Origin: Clostridium uliginosum
GTDB lineage: Bacteria > Bacillota > Clostridia > Clostridiales > Clostridiaceae
DNA: 43,012 nucleotides
Direction of reading: 5' to 3'
NCBI RefSeq assembly: GCF_900112485.1
Contig: NZ_FOMG01000033.1
Coordinates: forward strand, 1 to 43,012
Under the pieces are notes generated by a model. It ran no database searches, was not told where the DNA came from, and saw nothing but the letters and a program-made list of their open reading frames with translations. The first letter of the stretch is position 1. The number at the start of each line of letters is the position of its first letter. Shown here in pieces: positions 1 to 8,600 of the stretch. The position numbers and the translations under genes were made by a program.

Positions 1-141
1 AAAAGTTTTAGTGATATTAGTTACAATTAATTATTAAGTTTGGGTAGGGAAATAATAAAAACACGCTGTAAAATAATGGATGATAAATTAAATAAAATTC
101 TTGCCAACTTTTAGTTGACTCAAACTAATTAAAACAATGAA

Positions 142-170
142 TTTTCAATTATGGTAAATGGTGATATAAT
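142..170 (+). promoter_or_regulatory. Probable sigma-A promoter of the TtcA-like gene
   Basis: TATAAT at 165-170 is preceded, 17 bp upstream, by TTTTCA (four of six matches to TTGACA). The start codon follows 28 bp after the -10 box, with a GAGGTG ribosome binding site at 184-189. Confidence 0.55.
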
Positions 171-197
171 TACTATGAAAAATGAGGTGTTTATAAT

Positions 198-1061
198 ATG
201 AGTACAATTGCAGGTAAGGGTTGTCCAACAATCATACCAGAAGAAGATAAAAAACCACTAAAAGAAATTGAAAGAAGTATAGTAAAAACATATAGGAAAC
301 AGATTTGGTCAAAATTTATTAAGGCTATTAAAGATTATAAGTTGATAGAAGAAGGTGATAAGATTGCTGTTGCTATATCAGGTGGAAAAGATAGCATTCT
401 TATGGCAAAATTATTTCAAGAATTGCAAAAGCATGGTCAAATTAAGTTTGATGTAGAATTTATTGCTATGGATCCAGGATATCATCCACATATAAGAAAG
501 CTCTTATTAGACAACTGTGAATATTTAAATATTCCAGTTCAAATTTATGAATCAGGAATTTTTGATGTGGTTGATAAAATGGCTAAAGATTATCCTTGTT
601 ACTTATGTGCGAGGATGAGAAGAGGTTCACTTTACAATAAAGCTCAAGAACTTGGATGTAATAAACTTTCATTAGGACATCACTATAATGATGTAATAGA
701 AACGACTATGTTAAATCTTTTATATTCAGGTAATTTTAAAACAATGTTACCTAAACTTAAATCAACAAACTTTGAAAATTTAGAATTAATAAGACCTCTT
801 TATTATGTTGAAGAAGATTATATAAAAAGATTCATAAATAATTCTGGAATTGCTCCATTAAATTGTGCATGTATGGTGGCAGCAGAAAGAACAGGAAATA
901 AGAGATACGAAATAAAGGATTTAATTAAGCAATTAAAAGAAAACTTTGATGGAGTAGATAAATCTATATTCAGAGCAGCATCAAATGTAAGTATGGATGC
1001 AATCTTAGGATGGCAAAAAGGAGATAAGAAATACTCTTACTTAGATTTTTATGATGAATAA
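198..1061 (+). CDS. TtcA/TilS-family PP-loop ATPase, probable tRNA 2-thiocytidine synthetase-like protein
   Basis: A 287-residue cytoplasmic protein of the adenine nucleotide alpha hydrolase family. The PP-loop SGGKDS is at residues 61-66, and a CYLC motif at 134-137 precedes an Arg-rich stretch (ARMRRG), as in TtcA. TtcA enzymes activate a tRNA cytidine with ATP and transfer sulfur through a [4Fe-4S] cluster held by Cys residues. The second Cys pair of classical TtcA is CxxC; here the equivalent place (223-225) reads CAC, so cluster ligation may differ. The ATG at 198 has a GAGGTG site 8 bp upstream. The gene is monocistronic: its own promoter precedes it and a terminator hairpin follows directly. 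The family assignment is secure from motifs; the exact tRNA target is inferred. Confidence 0.85.
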   Translation: MSTIAGKGCPTIIPEEDKKPLKEIERSIVKTYRKQIWSKFIKAIKDYKLIEEGDKIAVAISGGKDSILMAKLFQELQKHGQIKFDVEFIAMDPGYHPHIRKLLLDNCEYLNIPVQIYESGIFDVVDKMAKDYPCYLCARMRRGSLYNKAQELGCNKLSLGHHYNDVIETTMLNLLYSGNFKTMLPKLKSTNFENLELIRPLYYVEEDYIKRFINNSGIAPLNCACMVAAERTGNKRYEIKDLIKQLKENFDGVDKSIFRAASNVSMDAILGWQKGDKKYSYLDFYDE

Positions 1062-1068
1062 TATGCCT

Positions 1069-1112
1069 AAAAGATTGCCTTAAAAACAAAACTGAGGCAA
1101 TCTTTTACTATA
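1069..1112 (+). terminator. Rho-independent terminator after the TtcA-like gene
   Basis: A 12-bp perfect stem (AAAAGATTGCCT at 1069-1080 with AGGCAATCTTTT at 1095-1106) has a 14-nt loop and starts 8 bp after the stop codon. The U-rich tail is contributed by the 3' stem arm (TCTTTTACTAT). The preceding ATATGCCTAA (1061-1070) resembles the right end of the repeat family found throughout the window. Confidence 0.7.
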
Positions 1113-1261
1113 TTAATGTAAATTATTGTGTACTAATTTATAAATATATGTAATTAAATAATTTAGAAAATTAAATATAATTACATATATTTAACTATAT
1201 TAGAACATTAGAATTTGAAAAAAATAATTTAATAATATATATAAAAAGATTGCAACTAATC

Positions 1262-1305
1262 CTATAAAATTATAAAATTATAAGTATAAATTTATAATTT
1301 TATAG
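1262..1305. repeat. 15-bp perfect inverted repeat (AT only)
   Basis: CTATAAAATTATAAA (1262-1276) is repeated inverted at 1291-1305 with a 14-nt spacer. It lies 25 bp upstream of the DUF4250 start and inside its probable leader. There is no T-run after it, so it is not an obvious terminator. The rest of 1113-1329 is featureless AT-rich DNA. Confidence 0.5.
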
Positions 1306-1329
1306 CAATTTACGAATAAAAGGAAGATA

Positions 1330-1527
1330 ATGATGATTAAAGAAGATATACACGGTATGGATATAAATATATTGGTTAGTATTATTAATACAAAATTAAG
1401 AGATCAATATGATTCATTAGAATCACTTTGTTATGACTTGGATTTTATACAAGAAGAAATTATAAGCAAATTTAGGATTTCAGGATATAAATATAATGAA
1501 TTACAAAATCAATTTAAGAGAGTATAA
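1330..1527 (+). CDS. DUF4250 domain-containing small protein
   Basis: A 65-residue protein of unknown function. The pattern from residue 10 on (MDINILVSIINTKLRDQYDS, then LESLCYDLD, then GYKYNELQNQF at the C-terminus) matches the family I know as DUF4250: a conserved VN.KLRD...SL..LC.DLD core and a terminal GY.Y....NQF. The arrangement looks like a small helical, possibly HTH-like, domain. Two in-frame ATG codons (1330 and 1333) follow the AAAGGAAG ribosome binding site at 1319-1326. The second gives the better spacing, so the true start may be 1333. It is 38 bp upstream of the 36-residue peptide gene and could share a transcript with it. Confidence 0.7.
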   Translation: MMIKEDIHGMDINILVSIINTKLRDQYDSLESLCYDLDFIQEEIISKFRISGYKYNELQNQFKRV

Positions 1528-1565
1528 AGATTAAAACCAAAATATCAAATTAAGGAGGATATTTT

Positions 1566-1676
1566 ATGAATTTAAAAAAATCAGGGAAGATAATTGGAGT
1601 TTTAGTAGCCACTACAGCTTTAGTTTTATCATTAGTCAATGATAAAAAAGATAGTAAACCACAAGATGAAAAGTAA
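1566..1676 (+). CDS. Small single-span membrane peptide (36 aa), unknown function
   Basis: A short reading frame encoding 36 residues that begins at an ATG 6 bp after a perfect AAGGAGGA site (1552-1559). The peptide has a basic N-terminus (MNLKKSGK), a hydrophobic stretch at about residues 9-24 (IIGVLVATTALVLSLV) and a charged tail (DKKDSKPQDEK). It therefore looks like a one-pass membrane peptide or an uncleaved signal-anchor. The strong ribosome binding site, the intact frame and the sensible topology are the evidence. I recognise no family. It lies between the DUF4250 gene and the EAL gene on the same strand. Confidence 0.6.
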   Translation: MNLKKSGKIIGVLVATTALVLSLVNDKKDSKPQDEK

Positions 1677-1713
1677 ATAAACTAGAGTATTTTTGTGAAG
1701 GATTGTATAAGTT

Positions 1714-3468
1714 ATGATTATAGATAAGTTTAACTTTAATTACAAGGAAGTATTTAAGTGTTTAGATGTTAATGGAATAATAATGTTTTGGAATCCATTA
1801 ACATCTGAGTTAACATTTGAAAACAGAATATTAGATTTTATAACTTATTATAAAATTGATAATCTAGATGTTAACCAATTTCTAAATTTAATATATATAG
1901 AAGATTTTGAAAATATTAGAAGTCTATTTAATAAAGATCTAAAGGATGCTTATGATAGAAAAGAACATATTATTAAGCATTATAGAATTAAAGATAAAGA
2001 TAATAATATATTGTTTTTTATTTTTATGGGAAAAGTTATTCAAAAAAGTAATGGATATTATTTAATTGGAACACATTATTGCTTTAATAGTGTAAACTCT
2101 AAATTAAAACTTAGAGAAGATAATTTAGCAAGTGACGCTGAGTATGAGGAAAAAATTATTAAGGAACGAATAACATCAATAATTGAATGTGATAGAATCA
2201 CTGAATTACCTAATATGCAATATTTCAAGGATGTAATTGTTGAATTCTTAAACAATTGTGGAGAGAAAAAAATACAATGTGCTATGATAATGCTTAATTT
2301 AGATAATTTTAAATATATTAATGAATCTTTTGGACATGAATTTGGAGATTTATCCTTAAAAGAGGTAGCTAATAAAATATTATCGATAGTTGGAGAAGAA
2401 AACTTAGTTTGTAGATATAGTGGAGATACTTTTATAATCTTTAATCCAGACATAGAAGATCTAAAACAAGTTATTAATTTATGTAATAGCTTAGTTAAAG
2501 ATTTTTCTAAACCTATTATAATAGAAAAAAAAGAAATATATTTAACATCAAGTATAGGTATCGCTGTTTATCCATATAATGGAATGGATTTTGAAACTCT
2601 TTTGAAAAATTCTGATGCAGCGATGTATGTTGCTAAAAGCAATGGTAAAAATGAATATAACTTTTTTGATGATAGTATATCACTTGAGTTAAATAGAATG
2701 TATACGATACAAAAAGGACTAAGAACAGCACTTCAACATAATGAAATGTATGTTGTTTTCCAACCTAAAGTAACATTACACGATTCACTAGTACGTAGTT
2801 TTGAAGCATTAGTTAGATGGAGGAGTGAAGAGTTTGGATTTGTAAGTCCAGCAGAATTTATTCCAATTGCAGAAAATACAAAGATGATAATTCCTATTGG
2901 GAGTTTTGTATTAGAAGAAGTATTTAGAAAAATACGAAAACTTATAAATGACGGATATGAAAACTTTAAAATAGCAGTAAATCTATCTGAAATGCAACTA
3001 AGACAAGATGTAGTAATATTAGATTTTAAGAGACTGATTAAAAAATATAAAATTCCACCCAAGTATATTCAAGTAGAAATTACAGAAAGTATGCTTATGA
3101 AATCTTTTGATAAAAATGTTAAAATATTGGAACAAATTAAAGAATTAGGAATAAGCATAGCATTAGATGATTTTGGAACAGGATACTCATCATTGAATTA
3201 TTTAACTAAACTTCCAATAGATGCATTAAAAATAGATAGAAGTTTTGTTACTGATTTAGAAAATAATTTCAAAAGTAAATGTATAATTGAAAATATAATT
3301 AAATTATCTCATCAATTAGGCATAGAAGTAATAGCAGAAGGGGTTGAATATAAACATCAAGTAGAGTATTTAGAAAGTATTTTTTGTGATGTTGTTCAAG
3401 GATATTATTTTAGTAAACCTGAAAGTTTTGAAAAGATAAAATATATGATTGGTAAAAATATATTATAA
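1714..3468 (+). CDS. PAS-GGDEF-EAL protein, probable c-di-GMP phosphodiesterase with a degenerate GGDEF domain
   Basis: A 584-residue soluble protein. Residues 1-130 look like a PAS sensor. Residues 150-320 are a GGDEF domain whose signature reads SGDTF (236-240) instead of GGDEF or GGEEF, so cyclase activity is unlikely. Residues 330-580 are an EAL domain with EAL at 364-366 (FEALVRW), DDFGTGYSS (485-493), KIDRSFV (506-512) and AEGVE (541-545). The metal and catalytic positions expected of an active c-di-GMP phosphodiesterase are thus retained. The likely role is to hydrolyse c-di-GMP in response to a PAS signal, with the GGDEF remnant possibly binding GTP. The ribosome binding site (GAAGGA, 1697-1702) is weak and distant. 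A second c-di-GMP protein, with an intact GGEEF, is encoded at 5680-10956. Confidence 0.88.
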   Translation: MIIDKFNFNYKEVFKCLDVNGIIMFWNPLTSELTFENRILDFITYYKIDNLDVNQFLNLIYIEDFENIRSLFNKDLKDAYDRKEHIIKHYRIKDKDNNILFFIFMGKVIQKSNGYYLIGTHYCFNSVNSKLKLREDNLASDAEYEEKIIKERITSIIECDRITELPNMQYFKDVIVEFLNNCGEKKIQCAMIMLNLDNFKYINESFGHEFGDLSLKEVANKILSIVGEENLVCRYSGDTFIIFNPDIEDLKQVINLCNSLVKDFSKPIIIEKKEIYLTSSIGIAVYPYNGMDFETLLKNSDAAMYVAKSNGKNEYNFFDDSISLELNRMYTIQKGLRTALQHNEMYVVFQPKVTLHDSLVRSFEALVRWRSEEFGFVSPAEFIPIAENTKMIIPIGSFVLEEVFRKIRKLINDGYENFKIAVNLSEMQLRQDVVILDFKRLIKKYKIPPKYIQVEITESMLMKSFDKNVKILEQIKELGISIALDDFGTGYSSLNYLTKLPIDALKIDRSFVTDLENNFKSKCIIENIIKLSHQLGIEVIAEGVEYKHQVEYLESIFCDVVQGYYFSKPESFEKIKYMIGKNIL

Positions 3469-3474
3469 GAAGTA

Positions 3475-3503
3475 TTGACAAATAAAAAAAAAGCATATAA
3501 TAT
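3475..3503 (+). promoter_or_regulatory. Promoter of the trpP T-box transcript
   Basis: A consensus TTGACA (3475-3480) lies a few bases after the stop codon of the EAL gene. The -10 is either TATAAT (3496-3501, 15-bp spacer) or the overlapping TAATAT (3498-3503, 17-bp spacer). The T-box leader begins about 20 bp downstream. Confidence 0.6.
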
Positions 3504-3520
3504 ATTAGTATAATATAAAT

Positions 3521-3767
3521 CCTAAGAAAAGGGATAGTAATCAGGTGCAAGGTTAAAGAGAGCTGAAGATGGTGAGATTTCAGTACTAATGTTAATGATG
3601 AATGGGCCTTTGAGGAGCGATATGAAATCTTTTGAGAGTAGTTTAGCCGTTAGTCGCACGTTATAGCGAATGAGATATGTTAGTATCGAATTATGAGAGG
3701 CATTTTATGCAACTTAGGTGGCAACGCGGATAATCTCCGTCCTATATATTAGGACGGAGTTTTTTTA
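3521..3767 (+). promoter_or_regulatory. T-box riboswitch, tryptophan (UGG) specifier
   Basis: A leader RNA that senses uncharged tRNA. The hallmark T-box sequence AGGTGGCAACGCGG (3716-3729) is followed by the terminator. Stem I shows an AGTAA element (3535-3539), an apical hairpin CTGAA...TTCAG, and then ATGAATGGGCCTTTGAGGAG, in which TGG at 3603-3605 occupies the specifier position. UGG is the Trp codon. The variable T-box base after TGG is C, which pairs with G73, the discriminator of bacterial tRNA(Trp). Uncharged tRNA(Trp) should favour the antiterminator and turn on trpP. Both tRNA-reading positions and the downstream gene agree. Confidence 0.93.
3735..3767 (+). terminator. T-box intrinsic terminator
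   Basis: A 9-bp stem (CTCCGTCCT 3735-3743 with AGGACGGAG 3751-3759) is followed by eight T residues. The 5' arm can alternatively pair with the T-box to form the antiterminator. Confidence 0.9.
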
Positions 3768-3862
3768 TATATTTTTAAATGAGGGCGTGATAATTATGTT
3801 ATGAAAGAAAGATTTTTCAACGTAGTAATTTTAATTAATCATAAAAATAGGGGGAATTTATA

Positions 3863-4381
3863 ATGAAAACAAAAAGAATGATTACAAATGCAATTTTAAT
3901 AGCAATAGGAGTAATATTACATCAATTAACACCAGCATTAGGACTTCCTATGCAACCAGATTTTTCTTTAGCAATGCTATTTATAATAATGATTTTTAAT
4001 AAAGATTACAAGACTACAGTAATATGTGCAATTATAGTTGGAATATTTACAGCATTTACAAGTAAGACACCTGGTGGTCAATTTCCTAATATTGCAGACA
4101 AGTTTATTACTTGTAATGTTATGTATTTTATCCTTATACCATTAAGAGATAAAGTAACTAAAAATATACAAGTTATTCTATTGTTAACATTAGGAACATT
4201 TATTAGTGGAACCACATTCTTAACAATATTAATGTTAACAGCTGGATTACCAGGTGGGGCTTCATTTGCAGTATTATTTGGAGTTATAGTTATACCAACA
4301 GTAGTATTAAATGGAATAATTGGTTATATGATATATAAAGTTGTAGAAAGAACAGTTTCAACAACTAATGTATATGCATAA
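3863..4381 (+). CDS. trpP: Tryptophan transporter TrpP
   Basis: A 172-residue integral membrane protein of the TrpP (YhaG) family, proposed to import tryptophan across the cytoplasmic membrane. Five or so hydrophobic segments are visible. The conserved stretch FTSKTPGGQFPNIADK (about residues 66-81) is typical of the family, as are the basic N-terminus and the LTAGLPGGA loop near residue 126. The ATG follows a GGGGGAATTT site (3851-3860). The upstream tryptophan T-box independently supports the substrate: expression rises when tRNA(Trp) is uncharged. Transcription ends at the strong hairpin 38 bp downstream. Confidence 0.9.
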   Translation: MKTKRMITNAILIAIGVILHQLTPALGLPMQPDFSLAMLFIIMIFNKDYKTTVICAIIVGIFTAFTSKTPGGQFPNIADKFITCNVMYFILIPLRDKVTKNIQVILLLTLGTFISGTTFLTILMLTAGLPGGASFAVLFGVIVIPTVVLNGIIGYMIYKVVERTVSTTNVYA

Positions 4382-4418
4382 ATAGTATTTCAAATTAGTT
4401 AAGGTACATTCATAATGT

Positions 4419-4469
4419 AAATAGGCTATATTATTAACGATAAACATAAGTTAATAATATAGCCTATTT
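4419..4469. terminator. 20-bp perfect hairpin between trpP and the deacetylase gene
   Basis: AAATAGGCTATATTATTAAC (4419-4438) is repeated inverted at 4450-4469, with an 11-nt loop. It sits between two convergent genes and could act as a bidirectional terminator. It has no long T-run on either side, so RNA stabilisation is an alternative role. Confidence 0.6.
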
Positions 4470-4474
4470 AATTA

Positions 4475-4541
4475 GGTACATGAAAGAAAATAATAGACCA
4501 AATATACGAGCATACTGGTCTATTATTTTTTTGACTGTGCC
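4475..4541 (+). mobile_element. MITE-like palindromic repeat, short form (67 bp)
   Basis: Termini GGTACATGAAAG and TTTGACTGTGCC enclose an AATAATAGACCA/TGGTCTATTATT stem. It is flanked by TTA at 4472-4474 and TTA at 4542-4544, a 3-bp direct repeat. It is an internally deleted copy of the roughly 157-bp family and could also serve as a terminator for the convergent genes. Confidence 0.75.
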
Positions 4542-4555
4542 TTATATTCAAAAAA

Positions 4556-5269
4556 TTATTTAATAATATGATATTCTTCAGGGGTGTTGTTATCTATTGC
4601 TTTGAATTCATACCCTTTATCTTTATAATATTTAATTATTTCGGGTAAAGCTTTAACAGAATTTTTACTCATATAACTACAATGCATTAGTAATATTATT
4701 CTGTCTTTATCGCTTTTAGAGTTTTTAATAAAAGTACTAGGAGATGCAGAGTGATTAGCGCCATCGCCACTATCTACATTCCAATCATAAATTTTAAGAT
4801 CATTTTCATGAAGAAGTTTCTCCATTGATTCACAAATTCTATAACTATTATTGTTACATCCAAATGGAAATCTTAAAATTGTAGGTTTAAAATCAAGGAC
4901 AGAATTAATTACTTCTTGAGTATCAAGCATTTCTTTTAAAAAATGTTCATTTGAAGAGTAGAGATATCCTTTCTTATGAGTCATGCTATGCAACCCAATA
5001 GAATGACCTTCATTATAAATTCTTTTAACTAAATTTTCTTGACTTTCAATTTGCTCTCCAATTAAAAAAAATGTACCAGGTACTTGTTCATTTTTTAATA
5101 TATCCAAAACATCTTCTGTTACTTTAGCTGCAGGGCCATCATCAAATGTTAAATATATTGTTTTTTGCTCATTAATATTTTCAGCAGAAAGAGTTGGAAT
5201 GGCAAAATTAATTATTGATATTGTTATTAAACAACTTATAATTAATTTTTTAAAAAATTTTAAATTCAT
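4556..5269 (-). CDS. Secreted polysaccharide deacetylase (NodB domain)
   Basis: A 237-residue protein with a signal peptide (basic start, hydrophobic residues 8-27, likely cleavage near LSA-E, residue 29). Its NodB domain carries all expected motifs: TFDDGP (41-46, catalytic Asp and metal Asp), H94 and H98 in LHSMTH (metal ligands), RFPFG (about 134-138), DWNVDSGD, and LLMH near the C-terminus. Such enzymes remove N-acetyl groups from peptidoglycan or other extracellular glycans. The ATG has an AAGGTG site 6 bp upstream. It is transcribed alone, convergent with trpP and divergent from the giant GGDEF gene. The exact glycan cannot be told from sequence. Confidence 0.88.
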   Translation of the reverse strand: MNLKFFKKLIISCLITISIINFAIPTLSAENINEQKTIYLTFDDGPAAKVTEDVLDILKNEQVPGTFFLIGEQIESQENLVKRIYNEGHSIGLHSMTHKKGYLYSSNEHFLKEMLDTQEVINSVLDFKPTILRFPFGCNNNSYRICESMEKLLHENDLKIYDWNVDSGDGANHSASPSTFIKNSKSDKDRIILLMHCSYMSKNSVKALPEIIKYYKDKGYEFKAIDNNTPEEYHIIK

Positions 5270-5679
5270 ATAATCACCTTCATAAATATTTTATACAAAA
5301 TTATTATGTGCAAATATTAAATAAATATTTATTTAATATTTATTAAATATTTATTAAAGTATTAAAGCAGTATTAAAGATATATTTTATATTGAATTATA
5401 TTAGTCTAAATGGTACAATTACAAATATATTAAAAAAAATAATACATTTTTAGTAAAATATGTAAAGATGCTATTATGCTTAAATGTATACGGTTAGTTA
5501 TAGATAATATAGTGTTCATATTCATAAATAGTTTTTTAAGATAAATAAATTTATAGTGTTTATATATTAAGATATATAATAAATTTTTATATGATTATAA
5601 TTAAAAGATTAGAAATTCATAGGAAATAGTAAATATATCTATATTAATTAGATATATATAAATAAAGAGGTGGACTTGC
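5270..5679. other. 410-bp divergent intergenic region, extremely AT-rich
   Basis: It holds the upstream regions of two divergent genes. I see a 28-bp perfect palindrome (5313-5340), followed by further TATTAAAT/ATTTATTAAA repeats to about 5360, and a TATAAT at 5575-5580 that could be the -10 of the rightward gene. No coding frame or RNA gene is evident. Confidence 0.5.
5313..5340. repeat. 28-bp perfect palindrome made only of A and T
   Basis: The left half AATATTAAATAAAT (5313-5326) is exactly inverted at 5327-5340. It lies 44-71 bp upstream of the deacetylase start, so it may be an operator or simply low-complexity DNA. Confidence 0.5.
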
Positions 5680-8600
5680 TTGAAAGCTTTAAACAATCAG
5701 TATTTAATTGAACGTTGTATAGAAATTGAAGAAAATTTTTTGGGATATATAGTTACTGATACATGTAGAAAGAAAAAATATGATTTTTATATCTTTCAAA
5801 ATGATTTTGAGTATGAAAATTATAGGGAGTATTTATTAAGTAACTTTAAAACAATAAAAAATTTTAATTTCGATAATGTAGTTAATTTAGTTGATATTGA
5901 AGTAGTTAAAAATATTGATGGGATAAATTTAGACAAATTACAATATGGATATTTAACAGAGCACATTGACTATAATATTGATACGGAAAGTTATCTTAGT
6001 AAATGTTCAATTAGTGATAGATTTGATATATTTATGGAATTGTGTTCAGCTGTTAATACCTTAAATATAAAGGGGTATATATTTGAAGAGCTTAATCTTA
6101 AAGACATTATTTTAATTTCAAATAAAAATAAAACAGTTAGTGTTAAAATTAAAAATTTATTACAATATGAGATGAGCAAGTTCAATATGGGAAACTTATT
6201 AAGCATGAAATCATTAGCTTACCCATATAATGTTGAAAAACAAAATGATGAAGGAACACCTAAAGATAATATAAAAGAGATAATTTATATATTTAAACAA
6301 TTATTTGATGAAAAAGAATTTTATGCTAAATTTCAAGGACTAGATTATATTGATAAAGTTGTATCTCTTAATAAGGTAGCACACATAATAGACTTTATTA
6401 AATATGTAAATAAACATTTAAATAAGAACTATGATGCTTTTGTATTTGATGCATTAGATAAAGTTCAAACAGATCTGGATATAATTGGAATGGAAGATGA
6501 GATTAAAAAGGTCGAAGAAAATTTCAAACAAATATTATCAAATAAATTAAAATACAAGATTATATGTTTTAACGGAGAAGAAGGAACTGGTAAAACTAGA
6601 ACGATAAAAGAAATTAAACATAAAATCATAAATAAATACTTTAAAAATAAATTAGAAAAACCATATTTGCTAATTGATAATTTAGAAGAGTTAAAATCAT
6701 CAAATTCAGTATTAAATAGTATATACAAAAATTTAGATAAATATTTAAAAGATAAATATGGTGTTTATCTAAAAAAGTTCATTGATATGTTATCAGAAGA
6801 AGTAATTGTTAACAATGAAAATACACTTCAAGTGATAAATAGAGTTTGTAAACTTTTACATGAATATACAGTAAATACTACTTTGATTATTTTATTAGAT
6901 GACTTAGAACAAAGCAAAGAGTTATTTAAATTATTTTTTAGATATCTTTGTTTATTAGGTAATAAATTAGAAAATATAATGATTATATTTTCTACTAATG
7001 AAGATAAATTTGATAATAAAATGATAGATTTTTTTAAAGAACTTGGAAGCCTTGAAAATTATGAAGAATATAAGATTAATTATTTTAATAATTATAATAC
7101 AAGTAAAATGGTAAAGAGTATGCTAAATTCTCATAAGAATAATAATAGATTATCTATGAAAATTTATGCAGAAACCCTTGGGAAGCCACTATTTATTAGT
7201 GAAACCATAAAAGAATTATACAAAGACGGAACTATATATTTGTGTAGAGAAGATGGTTTTTGGAAAAGCAGAGTAGATATACACAATATTGTAATACCGA
7301 GAAGTGTAGAAAAAACACTGGAAAATAAAATATCAGGTTTAAATAAAAATGAAATTGAAACTTTAGAAACATTATGTATATATCAAAGTGCTTTATCAGA
7401 AAAAATAATATTTTCTTATATTATTTTAGATGATCTAAAAAAAGAAGTTTATAATCAATTAAAATTAAAAAGACTTTTAATTGATAAAATTAGTGATACA
7501 GGTATGAGAGTAGATTTTTCTAATGATTTAGTAAAAAAAATAATATATTCAAAACTTAATGAAGAAAATAAAATAAAAATGCATATTAATGCTTGTAATT
7601 TTCTTGAGAAAATTTTATCTAAAACAGATGAATATTTAGATGAATTTTTAAATCAATTAGAAAGATGCAAACAGTGGGATAAATTAATAAAATATAGTTT
7701 AAAATGTGGGAAAATTTTTGATATTTCTGGTAATACCATTAAATCAATATATTATTATAAAAAAGCTTTGACTTATGAACAAGATAATAATACTACTAAA
7801 ATGGCAATAAGTATTGCAAAGCTTAATGAAAAAATAGGAGAAGATAAAGAGGCATATAAATATTTTAATAAAGCAAATACTTATGCAGTTGACAATAATC
7901 AGAAAGAATTACAAATATACGTTTTACTTAGGATGATTATTATAACAGTTAAAGAATGTAAATTTGTAAATTTAACTTTTCCACTAAAAGTGGTTAGAGA
8001 ATTATTAGATAAAACTTCTTATCCTAAAGGAGAGGCTTATTATTATTATGCACTTGCATTATTAGCTAAGGTAGAAAAAGATAAAGAATTAGCGATAAAA
8101 TATAGTGATCAGGTATTAAAAATATGTGATAATAATAATATAAATGTAGGGGTTTACGCATGGACAAAAGTTTTACTTAGCCAAATTTATATTAATCAAG
8201 GTAGATATGAAGAAACAAAAGATTTGTTAAAAGATTCATTAGGTATATTTACAACAGAAAATAATTATGTTGGATATTTAAGTTCTAAGATAAATTACGT
8301 ATTAGCATGTAAAGAAAGTGGAGAGAGCTGTGATGAGGTTCTTAATGCTTTTATAGAAGTTAATAAGTTAAGTAATAAATATAAGGTGTATAAGAAAGAA
8401 GTATCAAGTTTAATTCATATAGCAAAAATTTATATTGAAAAACGAGAATATGAGAATGCAAATAAAAATTTATTATATAGTTTAGAGATAGCAAGAGAAC
8501 ATGGATTTGATAGATATATACTTAGGATTTGCAATTTATTATGTGAATCATATACTAAATTAGGAAAAATAAAATTAGCATCTAATTATTATAACTTAAC

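Noticed and set aside
1330..1527. Spo0E-like aspartyl-phosphate phosphatase
   Set aside because: The size and an LxD motif suggested it, but the SQxLD signature is missing and the conserved pattern fits DUF4250 better.
2733..3062. Antisense reading frames opposite the EAL, giant GGDEF, pepF, gdhA, parE and parC genes
   Set aside because: They lie fully inside well-supported genes, lack ribosome binding sites, and have compositions typical of reverse-strand shadows.
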